A stretch of DNA of 25,191 nt. Source: a virus. Numbering within the stretch: the first letter of the stretch is position 1; each line of letters begins with the position of its first letter. The position numbers and the translations under genes are program-made. This document shows positions 13,032 to 18,931 of the stretch, in pieces. A model generated the notes under the pieces. That model had not been told where the DNA came from and did not search any database. It was given only the letters and a program-made list of their open reading frames with translations. The DNA lies in IMG/VR virus record IMGVR_UViG_3300046459_000087, positions 1-25,191 of that record, one strand, 5' to 3'.

Positions 13032-13419
13032 TTGGGACACGTACTTTCTCGACATTGCCGCTGTCGTGTCGTCGCGCGCTGACTGTACGCGCTCCCAGGT
13101 TGGCGCCGTTCTCGTGAACGCTTCCAACGAAGTGCGCGGCACGGGTTACAACGGTGCGCCGGCGGGTGTGCCAGGGTGCGCTTCAGCGGGTGCGTGTCCG
13201 CGCGGTCAGCTCACGTACGCGCAGTGTGCGGCGAACACGGATTACAGCAATTGTGTGGCTGACCACGCTGAGCGTAATGCGATTCGTCATGCGCCTGCCG
13301 CTGAGCTTCCTGGGGCGACGCTGTACGTGACGCGTGAGCCATGTCCTTCGTGCTGGACGCTGATCCGTGCGAGCGGGATTCGTCGCGTCGTGACCCCTGA
13401 GGTTGACCTACTCACGTGA
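13021..13419 (+). CDS. dCMP/CMP deaminase family protein
   Basis: Zinc-dependent deaminase expected to convert dCMP to dUMP, the substrate of ThyX. HAE at residues 82-84 supplies a zinc ligand and the catalytic Glu, and PCPSC supplies C108 and C111. RSQVGAVLVN and GYNGAPAGVPGC are typical of dCMP deaminases. Extra Cys residues (GCASAGACPRG, AQCAANTDYSNC) may hold a second zinc. The length, 132 residues, is normal. The 3' end contains operator e and overlaps the next gene by GTGA. Confidence 0.88.
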   Translation: MRPDWDTYFLDIAAVVSSRADCTRSQVGAVLVNASNEVRGTGYNGAPAGVPGCASAGACPRGQLTYAQCAANTDYSNCVADHAERNAIRHAPAAELPGATLYVTREPCPSCWTLIRASGIRRVVTPEVDLLT

Positions 13420-13420
13420 G
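13411..13420. promoter_or_regulatory. Operator palindrome e (in coding overlap)
   Basis: CTCACGTGAG within CCTACTCACGTGAGC. It spans the deaminase stop and the start codon of the next gene and follows TTGACC at 13403-13408. The matching -10 (TACGGC) is weak, so this may be an older or partial duplicate of the promoter/operator at 13583-13611. Confidence 0.55.
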
Positions 13421-13586
13421 CCGCTACGGCGTTGGAGCTGACAAACGCGCGTGGTTCGTGACGCGGGATAACGTCCGGGTGCGGGGCATAGGAGTGTTCA
13501 GGCACAAGGCTGACGCTGAGCACGTTGCGGCACGGCGGAACGAGGGTAAGCGCACGTACGGCACTCTCCCTTCCGCGTCGTGTTGA
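13416..13586 (+). CDS. Small basic protein (56 aa)
   Basis: GTG 13416 overlaps the deaminase stop and lies inside operator e. It ends at TGA 13584-13586, within the -35 of the next promoter. The product (WFVTRDNVRVRGIGVFRHKADAEHVAARRNEGK) resembles a small beta-beta-alpha unit; the AEHVAARRNEG helix suggests a short modifier or DNA-binding protein. No family assigned. Confidence 0.5.
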   Translation: MSRYGVGADKRAWFVTRDNVRVRGIGVFRHKADAEHVAARRNEGKRTYGTLPSASC

Positions 13587-13611
13587 CCTACTCACGTGAG
13601 TACCTTATAGT
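13583..13611 (+). promoter_or_regulatory. Host-type promoter overlapped by operator f
   Basis: TTGACC (13583-13588), a 17-base spacer, then TATAGT (13606-13611): close to the HrdB/sigma-70 consensus. The perfect palindrome ACTCACGTGAGT (13590-13601) fills most of the spacer, so a bound repressor would exclude RNA polymerase. Transcription should begin near 13618, ahead of ATG 13649. Confidence 0.78.
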
Positions 13612-13648
13612 CTCCTTGTCAGCGGGAAACGACGAAGGGCACAAGGAC

Positions 13649-13978
13649 ATGGCTACTCGATACTTCGCCTACTGCGCCACGAAGGGTTGCCGCGAGGCAC
13701 GCCCGTTCCTCACGTTCGAGCGCAACGGGCGGCCGATGATCCGTTCCGCTGAGCACGGGCTTATTGACCTGACCGACGCCGCTGTGTTCCGCCCCGCCGG
13801 CGCTGCCGCTGCCATGACTCGACGTGGGATTGTGTGCCCCTCTCACGGACCGATGCGGGTGGAAGGCATCAAGGCCACGTACAACCCGGACAAGGTCTGT
13901 GACGGACGTTGCACGCACGCTAAGCGGGCATCCTGCGACTGTTCGTGTGGCGGCGCGAATCACGGAAGTTCGTTCTAG
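13649..13978 (+). CDS. Cys-rich zinc-ribbon-type protein (109 aa)
   Basis: ATG 13649, preceded by GAAGG. Cysteines cluster at both ends: CATKGC near the N-terminus, CPSHG around residue 70, and a C-terminal block CDGRCTHAKRASCDCSCGG followed by NHGSSF. I recall similar C-terminal Cys blocks in other actinophage proteins of unknown function. It is the only gene in the window with a near-consensus host promoter directly under an operator, so it may be expressed immediately after infection and silenced in the lysogen. A regulatory or host-modifying role is inference. Confidence 0.7.
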   Translation: MATRYFAYCATKGCREARPFLTFERNGRPMIRSAEHGLIDLTDAAVFRPAGAAAAMTRRGIVCPSHGPMRVEGIKATYNPDKVCDGRCTHAKRASCDCSCGGANHGSSF

Positions 13979-14284
13979 CGTGTGGTCGAAACCCCCAACC
14001 TACTCATTGCGAGTGGGTTGGGGGTTTCGTGCGTTAGTTGACACTCGTTCAACTTGCCTAAGAGGCAAGGAACTTTTTCATCCTGGCATGTGTCAGTGGT
14101 CGGGCGTAGAGTCGTCCACACGTTCGAGGGGCACACGAAACCTTCACGAATACTTCGAATTGATGACACACGCCGATGGGTGTACGCCTCAGGTACTGGA
14201 GGTGTTGCGCCTGTCGGATGACTCGAAACAGTCTGTTGAAGACTCAACATGGGAGCACACATTCCGCCTTTGGGGGGCGACTAC
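13979..14284. other. 306-bp gap with promoter-like and palindromic elements
   Basis: After the terminator there is a TTGACA box (14038-14043) without a clear -10, a palindrome TTGCCT-AAG-AGGCAA (14054-14068), and a possible promoter CTGGCA (14083-14088), 18 bases, TAGAGT (14107-14112). The frame from ATG 14162 reads like protein for about 45 codons (MTHADGCTPQVLEVL) and then turns into Arg-rich noise, so a decayed gene is possible. No complete gene is seen. Confidence 0.4.
13988..14028 (+). terminator. Terminator hairpin carrying degenerate operator g
   Basis: A perfect 13-bp stem (13988-14000 with 14016-14028) whose loop is ACTC-ATTGC-GAGT (14002-14014), a degenerate operator. The stem includes a five-G run and ends GGTTTC. 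Same architecture as 10863-10897. Confidence 0.75.
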
Positions 14285-14623
14285 ATGCACACTGCACCTT
14301 TCACCCTTGCGTTGTCCGCCTGGGTACCGTCCGGGGCCGCTCAGGCGTGGCTTCCGTGCACCTTGCTGGGCACGTCGATGGGCGAGGAACCCATTACAGC
14401 GTGCGGGGAGCTGCGTGCTGTTCTCGTGGCGCATTCACGGCTTCTCGCACGCATTCTCAGCGCTCCGCCGGCACCGAAGTACGCCGGATTTCGCATCATC
14501 GGACGGCGCAAAGACAGCGGCATCCTCGTGGCAGAAGTCGAGTGGAAGCGCTCAGCGGAAACGGGCCAACTCATCCCGGACGGCGACGTGTTCACCGCGT
14601 GCGAGTGGGTTCACGGGGCCTAG
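14285..14623 (+). CDS. Unknown protein (112 aa)
   Basis: ATG 14285 has a G-rich ribosome site (GGGGGG) nine bases upstream; ATG 14249 would add 12 residues but lacks one. The product has a mildly hydrophobic N-terminus and then a globular part (YAGFRIIGRRKDSGILVAEVEWKR, FTACEWVHG). No family recognised. It may be transcribed from the TAGAGT promoter candidate. Confidence 0.55.
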   Translation: MHTAPFTLALSAWVPSGAAQAWLPCTLLGTSMGEEPITACGELRAVLVAHSRLLARILSAPPAPKYAGFRIIGRRKDSGILVAEVEWKRSAETGQLIPDGDVFTACEWVHGA

Positions 14624-14695
14624 TGGAACCTGCCGTTCCGCATGGTGTATGTTCACGGAATATTTGCAAATTGGATACAAGTTTAGGGGGGTTTC

Positions 14696-15211
14696 ATGAG
14701 TCGGCTAGTGCTGTCCGCTGCCGCGTCTGCTGCTGTTTTTGTCACCACGTTGGGTGCTGTTGCGTATAACGCTGACGCCGACTCCAGACAGGGGCACGAC
14801 AGCGCGCCTGACGTGCTTCCGGAGCCCGACGCGACCGTTGCGGAGCCGTTCGCTAGCACGCCGCCGCAAGGTGCCGTAGGGCCCATGACAGCCACTGCGT
14901 CGCCCGTCCCGCTGCCTGCCAAGCCGAAGCACGCTAAGCCGCCTACTGCGACCCCTGAGCCGGCCAAAACGCACCATGCGAAGCCCCGGCACGCGAAGCC
15001 GAAGCACCATGCGACACGCGCCCCGGACGCTGGTGACGACGGACCCTTCAGGGATGCCGAAGGCGATGGAAAAATCATGGATGACCTGTTTGGCACCGTG
15101 CTTCCGGACGGCGTTCTGCCCATGGGTGGCAATGGGGGCAAGCCCGTAGACGTCAGCGGCAACGACAGCGGCAGGCGCGGGCACCACCACAGACACCACC
15201 ACTGGCGTTAG
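14696..15211 (+). CDS. Exported or surface-anchored low-complexity protein (171 aa)
   Basis: ATG 14696 follows a GGGGGG ribosome site. Residues 1-25 form a signal-peptide-like or anchor helix (LVLSAAASAAVFVTTLGAVAY) with a possible AxA-like end. The middle is Pro/Ala/Lys/His-rich and repetitive (AKPKHAKPP, HHAKPRHAKPKHH), the C-terminus is His-rich (GHHHRHHHWR) and could bind metal. It may act at the cell surface, for example in lysogenic conversion or superinfection exclusion; this is inference. Upstream DNA (14650-14690) is unusually AT-rich and could hold a promoter. Confidence 0.65.
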   Translation: MSRLVLSAAASAAVFVTTLGAVAYNADADSRQGHDSAPDVLPEPDATVAEPFASTPPQGAVGPMTATASPVPLPAKPKHAKPPTATPEPAKTHHAKPRHAKPKHHATRAPDAGDDGPFRDAEGDGKIMDDLFGTVLPDGVLPMGGNGGKPVDVSGNDSGRRGHHHRHHHWR

Positions 15212-15215
15212 GCAC

Positions 15216-15231
15216 GTCACCGACTCCCTTC
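15216..15231 (+). promoter_or_regulatory. Phage early promoter-like motif, copy 8
   Basis: Exact GTCACCGACTCCCTTC plus the ATGGCCC extension shared with copy 7. GTG 15239 begins only eight bases after the motif ends. Confidence 0.7.
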
Positions 15232-15238
15232 ATGGCCC

Positions 15239-15988
15239 GTGACTAAGACTCAACTAGCCATGGGAGTACGGGAGTTGGACACGAGAACGATCATAAGAAC
15301 CCGCCGGGTGCTCGTTGGCGGGCGGTGGTTCCTGATCCTGGGGCTTGTGTTTTACAGCCTCATGACAACAACCCCGTTCGTCAGCGCGCACAGCGAGTGG
15401 GAATGGTCCGGCTGGGTGCTGGGGCTGATCGTCGACGCGGCCTTCATCATGGCGCTGTCAGCGGAAAGCACGCTCGCGAAGTACGGCGTCACGAAGCTGG
15501 GGAAGTGGCCGGTTGCCTTCCGCTGGGTGACCGGGTTGGCGTCCGTCTTCCTGAACGTGTGGCTGAGCGTCAGCGAACATGACTGGGTGGGCGTGGCCGT
15601 TCACCTGATCGCGCCGGCGCTCGTCATGCTTCTCGCTGAGGTTGGACCCGTGTACATGAAGGCGCTTGCCGACGCTGAGCGGGAGGCTAACGCCGAAGCC
15701 CTGAGCACCGCTGTAACGCTGGAGATGCGCGGGGCCGACCCGACACCCGCACGGTTCCTGTACGAGCCTGAGACGGAGCCTGAGGCGTACGAGACGCCGG
15801 ATGACAGCGGGCTTGAGGATGCCGGATACGAGCACGCACCGCGCATGTCCCGCAAGGAAGCGAACGAGATCATCGAGAAGGGTTGGCGGCACAAGCTGAA
15901 CCCGATCGAAGTTGCTTCCGCTGCTGGACGCCACCCGGCAACCGTGCGCCGGAAGTACAAGGAACTTGACGCGGCACTGACCGCATGA
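15239..15988 (+). CDS. Four-helix membrane protein with C-terminal helix-turn-helix (DUF2637-like)
   Basis: 249 residues from GTG 15239. Four hydrophobic helices lie at roughly 29-50, 57-80, 92-112 and 118-140. An acidic linker follows (residues 175-200, PETEPEAYETPDD), then a cytosolic domain MSRKEANEIIEKG...NPIEVASAAGRHPATVRRKYKELDAAL that reads as a helix-turn-helix. This resembles membrane proteins with C-terminal DNA-binding domains found in actinobacterial mobile elements, which I associate loosely with DUF2637. Neither GTG 15239 nor ATG 15260 has a good ribosome site; a leaderless start at 15239 is plausible. Possible role: a membrane-tethered regulator or DNA anchor. Confidence 0.62.
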   Translation: MTKTQLAMGVRELDTRTIIRTRRVLVGGRWFLILGLVFYSLMTTTPFVSAHSEWEWSGWVLGLIVDAAFIMALSAESTLAKYGVTKLGKWPVAFRWVTGLASVFLNVWLSVSEHDWVGVAVHLIAPALVMLLAEVGPVYMKALADAEREANAEALSTAVTLEMRGADPTPARFLYEPETEPEAYETPDDSGLEDAGYEHAPRMSRKEANEIIEKGWRHKLNPIEVASAAGRHPATVRRKYKELDAALTA

Positions 15989-15992
15989 CACG

Positions 15993-16037
15993 AGCCCCGT
16001 ACTGACTGCCTTGCCGGCGGCCGGTACGGGGCTTTTT
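15993..16037 (+). terminator. Rho-independent terminator
   Basis: A perfect ten-bp stem (15993-16002 with 16024-16033) followed by five T. It closes the early + strand block and faces the convergent minus-strand pair. Confidence 0.88.
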
Positions 16038-16047
16038 ACGTGGCTGA

Positions 16048-16075
16048 AGCCCTGTACGTGTCGGCGTACAGGGCT
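16048..16075 (-). terminator. Hairpin terminator for the minus-strand pair
   Basis: A perfect 11-bp stem (16048-16058 with 16065-16075) and six-base loop, 14 bases beyond the stop of the minus-strand 49-residue gene. Without a T run it may work together with the adjacent + strand terminator as a bidirectional barrier. Confidence 0.65.
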
Positions 16076-16088
16076 CCGGTATCGGGGG

Positions 16089-16238
16089 TCAGCGGGCAGT
16101 GCGGTACTTGCGCCAAAGCCTCTGACCGTAGGGGCAACCGCTGGTCGCCTTCGGGGCGTGCGCGCACATGTGGCAGTGATCAGCGTGCTTCAGCCACGAC
16201 GCGTAAGCCGTCTGGACGTACTTCAGCGCGGCGCTCAT
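16089..16238 (-). CDS. Small Cys/His protein (49 aa), minus strand
   Basis: Reads MSAALKYVQTAYASWLKHAD, then CHMCAHAPKATSGCPYGQRLW. The CxxC and a third Cys make a zinc-binding fold likely. ATG 16238 overlaps the stop of the 55-residue gene (ATGA), so the pair is an operon. I recall similarly small Cys proteins from Streptomyces chromosomes and plasmids without known function. Coding against the whole early region suggests expression in a different state, possibly in the lysogen. Confidence 0.6.
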   Translation of the reverse strand: MSAALKYVQTAYASWLKHADHCHMCAHAPKATSGCPYGQRLWRKYRTAR

Positions 16239-16402
16239 CGCTTCGTCCCGTGCGGGTGCCGGCGGATCTCAACGTTGCAGTCGGTCACGCGGGACATGTC
16301 GCGACCCTTCCGCGCCTCTTCACGCTCCCTGACAAGGGCTGAACACACTTTGCATCCCGTTGTGGGCTGTGCTTCGTCGAGTACCTGACTAGTCTGTGTC
16401 AC
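16235..16402 (-). CDS. Small Cys protein (55 aa), minus strand
   Basis: GTG 16402 to TGA 16235. It contains CKVCSALVREREEARKGRD and ends DCNVEIRRHPHGTKR. The CxxC, the ALVRERExARxxGD-like helix and the NVEIRRHPH tail match a very common type of small hypothetical Streptomyces protein as I remember it. It is the first gene of a minus-strand pair driven by the promoter at 16515-16543. Function unknown. Confidence 0.65.
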   Translation of the reverse strand: MTQTSQVLDEAQPTTGCKVCSALVREREEARKGRDMSRVTDCNVEIRRHPHGTKR

Positions 16403-16431
16403 GGCGGCACGCTCCAGTCGTGTTGGCCAGT

Positions 16432-16461
16432 ACCCCCGGACCGGTCGCACGGTTCGGGGGT
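16432..16461 (+). terminator. Hairpin in the divergent intergenic region
   Basis: A 12-bp stem with one G-T wobble (16432-16443 with 16450-16461), six-base loop, T-rich TTCGTCGTTTCG after it on the + strand. On the minus strand it would lie in the 5' leader of the small gene pair and could attenuate it. Confidence 0.6.
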
Positions 16462-16514
16462 TTCGTCGTTTCGTCACGGTAGCGCGATCGGCCAGGGTTC
16501 GCCATAGCGCGCCA

Positions 16515-16543
16515 TAGATAACCCTGAGTCGACTGGCACGCAA
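16515..16543 (-). promoter_or_regulatory. Promoter for the minus-strand pair
   Basis: On the minus strand: TTGCGT (16543-16538), a 17-base spacer, then TATCTA (16520-16515). Good sigma-70 spacing, pointing toward the 55-residue gene. It overlaps the -35 of the opposing GntR-gene promoter candidate. Confidence 0.55.
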
Positions 16544-16557
16544 TAGCTACCTACGGT
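16529..16557 (+). promoter_or_regulatory. Promoter candidate for the GntR-like gene
   Basis: TCGACT (16529-16534), 17 bases, TACGGT (16552-16557). The expected start of transcription, about seven bases on, falls at ATG 16565, which lacks a ribosome site, so the mRNA would be leaderless as is common in Streptomyces. Confidence 0.42.
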
Positions 16558-16564
16558 TGGTTGC

Positions 16565-16798
16565 ATGGGTGATCTTGACGACACACGCCCGAAGTGGGTA
16601 CAGATCTTCGAAATTCTCAGCGCGCGAATCGGTGACGGTACGTATCCGCCGGACACGCGCATTCCGACGTCGTTGGAGCTGCAAGCGGAATTCAGCGTGG
16701 CCAACGCGACGGCACAGAAGGTGTATCGGCGGCTCCGCGAAGACGGGCTGATCCGCACCGAACCCGGCATGGGCTCGTACGTGAAGCGGCCGGCGTAG
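16565..16798 (+). CDS. GntR-type winged helix regulator (77 aa)
   Basis: The protein is essentially only a GntR DNA-binding domain: WVQIFEILSARIGDGTYPPDTRIPTSLELQAEF, then a recognition helix around ANATAQKVYRRLREDG and a wing LIRTEPGMGSYV. No effector domain is present, whereas full GntR proteins have about 230 residues or more; such minimal forms are frequent on actinobacterial plasmids and phages. It lies between the divergent minus-strand pair and attP/int, so it could control either. ATG 16565 appears leaderless. Confidence 0.78.
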   Translation: MGDLDDTRPKWVQIFEILSARIGDGTYPPDTRIPTSLELQAEFSVANATAQKVYRRLREDGLIRTEPGMGSYVKRPA

Positions 16799-16826
16799 CC
16801 ACGTTTCCGCTGGTCAGGCGCTTGCG

Positions 16827-16856
16827 TTGTCAAGTTACCCCCAACTGAGCTAACCT
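16827..16856 (+). promoter_or_regulatory. int promoter overlapping attP
   Basis: TTGTCA (16827-16832), 18 bases, TAACCT (16851-16856). The -10 ends at the presumed crossover region, so the promoter lies on one side of the crossover and int on the other. Confidence 0.55.
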
Positions 16857-16880
16857 CAAAGTTGACTCAGTTTGGGATAC
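16838..16880 (+). other. Phage attachment site attP
   Basis: Left arm CCCCCAACTGAG (16838-16849) and right arm CTCAGTTTGGG (16866-16876) form an imperfect inverted repeat around TAACCTCAAAGTTGA. The left arm and the CTCAAAG centre match what I recall of phiC31 attP, with one extra base between them. The site ends about ten bases before the integrase start, as in phiC31. The exact two-base crossover cannot be fixed without attB; the CTCAAAG block (about 16855-16861) is the likely place. Confidence 0.8.
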
Positions 16881-16889
16881 CGTAGAGGC

Positions 16890-18665
16890 ATGACACCAGG
16901 GGTGGTTACCGGGATGGCGATCCACGCGGCGGGTTACGACAGACAGTCGTACGCGAAGGAAAATCAAAGCGTAGCGTCACCAGCATCACAGCGGGCAGCG
17001 AACGAGAAAGCCGCATCGGACCTTCGTCAGCGCGGTGAGGACGTCACGTGGGTTGGCCACTTCTCCGAAGCCCCCGGCACGTCCGCCTTCGGTTCCGCTG
17101 AACGCCCACAGTTCGACCGGCTGTTGAGCGAGTGCCGGCGCGGCCATGTGAACATGATCTTCGTCATGTACGTGAGCCGCTTCTCCCGGCTCGACCCGCT
17201 TGAAGCAATTCCCATCGTAACCGAATTGCTCAACATCGGTGTCACGATCGTGTCCGTTACGGAGGGTACATTCCGTAAGGGCAACATCATGGACTTGATC
17301 CATATCATCATGCGTCTCGACGCCGCGCATAACGAAAGCAAAAACAAGTCTGACGCTATTCAGGGGGTTAAAGAATCGGCAAAGGCGCTCGGTGGCTATT
17401 TGGGTGGGCGACCCCCATACGGCTTTATGATGGTGCCCGAGAACGTGCCAGTGGGCGACGGCAAACACATCACGATTCAGACGCTTCAGCATTCGACGGA
17501 GAAGCTTTCCGGGCCCATCAAGAGTGAGCCTGACGTAATCCGCGAGATGTGGGCGCGCATTCAAAAGCACCGTGACACACCGTTCATTCCGTCCGGGCCG
17601 GGCGTAGGTCACCCAGGCTCAATCAGCGGCATTTGCGCGGCATTCGAAGCTGAGGGCGTACCGACACGAGGTAACGCCGTAGGAAAGCTCACAGCGGGTA
17701 GCACGTGGGACGCCGCTGTCGTTAAGCGCATCTTGCGTGACCCGCGCGTTGCCGGCTTTCAGGCTGACCCCGTGTACAAGACAGACACCGCCGGTAAGAA
17801 GACGTACACGATCACGGAGTACCGCATTCGGCGCGACCCCGTCACCATGGCTCCGCTGACGCTCGACTGTGGACCCATCCTCCCGCCGGACGAATGGCAC
17901 GACCTACAAGGGTGGTTGGACGGCAGAGGGCGCGGCAAGGGGTTGTCACGGGGGCAAGCACTGCTGTCCGCCATGGAGCGGCTGTACTGCGAGTGTGGGG
18001 CGAACGGTTCAGGCCACAAGGCCGGCAGCGTCGGAGCAACCTACCGGTGCACGCGGCGGCGGAAGCTTCCCGGACAGCACGAGGGCGGCAACACAATCAA
18101 CATGGCAGCACTCGACCAGTACGTTGCCGGCCGCATCATGGCGCGCATCGGTACCGCTGACCACGAGGACGAAGCCACGCTAGCGATGCTGTGGGAAGCC
18201 ACACGACGCTTCGGCAAGCTGACAGAAGCCCCTGAGACAACCGGTGAGCGCGCGTCACTCCTCTCCGAACGACACGACGCGCTAGGGGCGCTGAACGAAC
18301 TGTACGAGGACCGGGCGGCCGGCGGGTATGGCGGGGCGATCGGGCGCAAGCACTTCCTGAAGGCTGAGGCAGCGGCAACGGCACGGCTACAGGGTGCGGA
18401 AGCCCGGCTAGCCGAACTCGACCAAGCACAGAACCCGATCATGCCCATTGGTGAGTGGCTGGGTGAGCCTGGCGCTGACCCGATTGGGCCCGACTCGTGG
18501 TGGGGGCGCAGCGGGATGCCTGAGAGACGCGCGTTCGTGGCACTGTTCATCGACCGCATTGAGATCCTGCGGAACCCGGTACCAGGGGCGCAGACACCCG
18601 TGGAGCAGCGCGTGCGGCTCACGTGGGCGACGCCGGAAGAGACCGAGGACGACGTAGCAGCGTAG
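16890..18665 (+). CDS. int: Large serine integrase, phiC31 Int-like (591 aa)
   Basis: Unidirectional attP x attB recombinase. ATG 16890 is chosen because MTPGVVTG...YDRQS aligns with the phiC31 Int N-terminus as I remember it; a TTG at 16872 would lie in attP. The catalytic Ser is S20 in YDRQS. FSEAPGTSAFGSAERP, SRFSRLDPLEAIPIVTELL and MDLIHIIMRLDA mark the resolvase domain. The recombinase domain includes DCGPILPPDEWHDLQGWLDGRGRGKGLSRGQ. The zinc region starts with C367 and C369, then C387. Where phiC31 has a fourth Cys (GTC) this protein has HEGGN, so H376 or H397 may substitute. A coiled-coil (residues about 445-515) and an acidic tail follow. A terminator stands directly behind. Confidence 0.95.
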   Translation: MTPGVVTGMAIHAAGYDRQSYAKENQSVASPASQRAANEKAASDLRQRGEDVTWVGHFSEAPGTSAFGSAERPQFDRLLSECRRGHVNMIFVMYVSRFSRLDPLEAIPIVTELLNIGVTIVSVTEGTFRKGNIMDLIHIIMRLDAAHNESKNKSDAIQGVKESAKALGGYLGGRPPYGFMMVPENVPVGDGKHITIQTLQHSTEKLSGPIKSEPDVIREMWARIQKHRDTPFIPSGPGVGHPGSISGICAAFEAEGVPTRGNAVGKLTAGSTWDAAVVKRILRDPRVAGFQADPVYKTDTAGKKTYTITEYRIRRDPVTMAPLTLDCGPILPPDEWHDLQGWLDGRGRGKGLSRGQALLSAMERLYCECGANGSGHKAGSVGATYRCTRRRKLPGQHEGGNTINMAALDQYVAGRIMARIGTADHEDEATLAMLWEATRRFGKLTEAPETTGERASLLSERHDALGALNELYEDRAAGGYGGAIGRKHFLKAEAAATARLQGAEARLAELDQAQNPIMPIGEWLGEPGADPIGPDSWWGRSGMPERRAFVALFIDRIEILRNPVPGAQTPVEQRVRLTWATPEETEDDVAA

Positions 18666-18670
18666 CGAAG

Positions 18671-18702
18671 GGGCGCCGGCCAGCGTGGCTAGCGCCCTTT
18701 TT
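18671..18702 (+). terminator. Terminator after int
   Basis: GGGCGC (18671-18676) pairs with GCGCCC (18692-18697), with an inner GGCCA/TGGCT stem and a three-base loop, then five T. A classical intrinsic terminator. Confidence 0.85.
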
Positions 18703-18795
18703 GCCGGACTTCGAATCGTTAGTTTGCCTAACTACATGTTCCTTCGTCACGACAGCGGACAGGCGACAGGCGTCTGACCTGCAAGGAGTGATGAA

Positions 18796-18879
18796 GTGAC
18801 GTTGTGACTATATTTCTGAATTCACATAAGAAAACTCTATAGGTAATCCGGATCAGACACCACTTCGTCACAACGTCAC
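18796..18879. repeat. 13-bp inverted repeats flanking an AT-rich block
   Basis: GTGACGTTGTGAC (18796-18808) and its perfect complement GTCACAACGTCAC (18867-18879) enclose 58 bases that include TATATTTCTGAATTC and CATAAGAAAAC, the most AT-rich DNA in the window. TTGTGA (18802-18807), 17 bases, CATAAG (18825-18830) is a weak promoter candidate. Could be a protein-binding region for replication, late transcription or packaging. Confidence 0.65.
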
Positions 18880-18881
18880 CG
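18864..18881 (+). repeat. 18-bp repeat, copy 2
   Basis: Exact copy of bases 1-18. It contains the right arm of the 13-bp inverted repeat and lies 21 bases before promoter copy 9. Confidence 0.75.
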
Positions 18882-18902
18882 CGCTCCCCCGTCGCTGAAC
18901 AG

Positions 18903-18918
18903 GTCACCGACTCCCTTC
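18903..18918 (+). promoter_or_regulatory. Phage early promoter-like motif, copy 9
   Basis: Exact GTCACCGACTCCCTTC with no ORF or ribosome site behind it: the next gene is tRNA-Asp 116 bases on. CCGTCGCT lies six bases upstream, as at copy 6. This copy shows that the motif is not merely a translation element. Confidence 0.72.
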
Positions 18919-18931
18919 ATATAGGTAGAGG

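Noticed and set aside
13824-14699. 291-codon + strand frame across the 109-residue gene and the gap after it
   Set aside because: Most of it is Arg/Ser-rich out-of-frame translation of real genes and crosses a strong terminator. Only about 45 codons from 14162 look protein-like, noted as a possible remnant.
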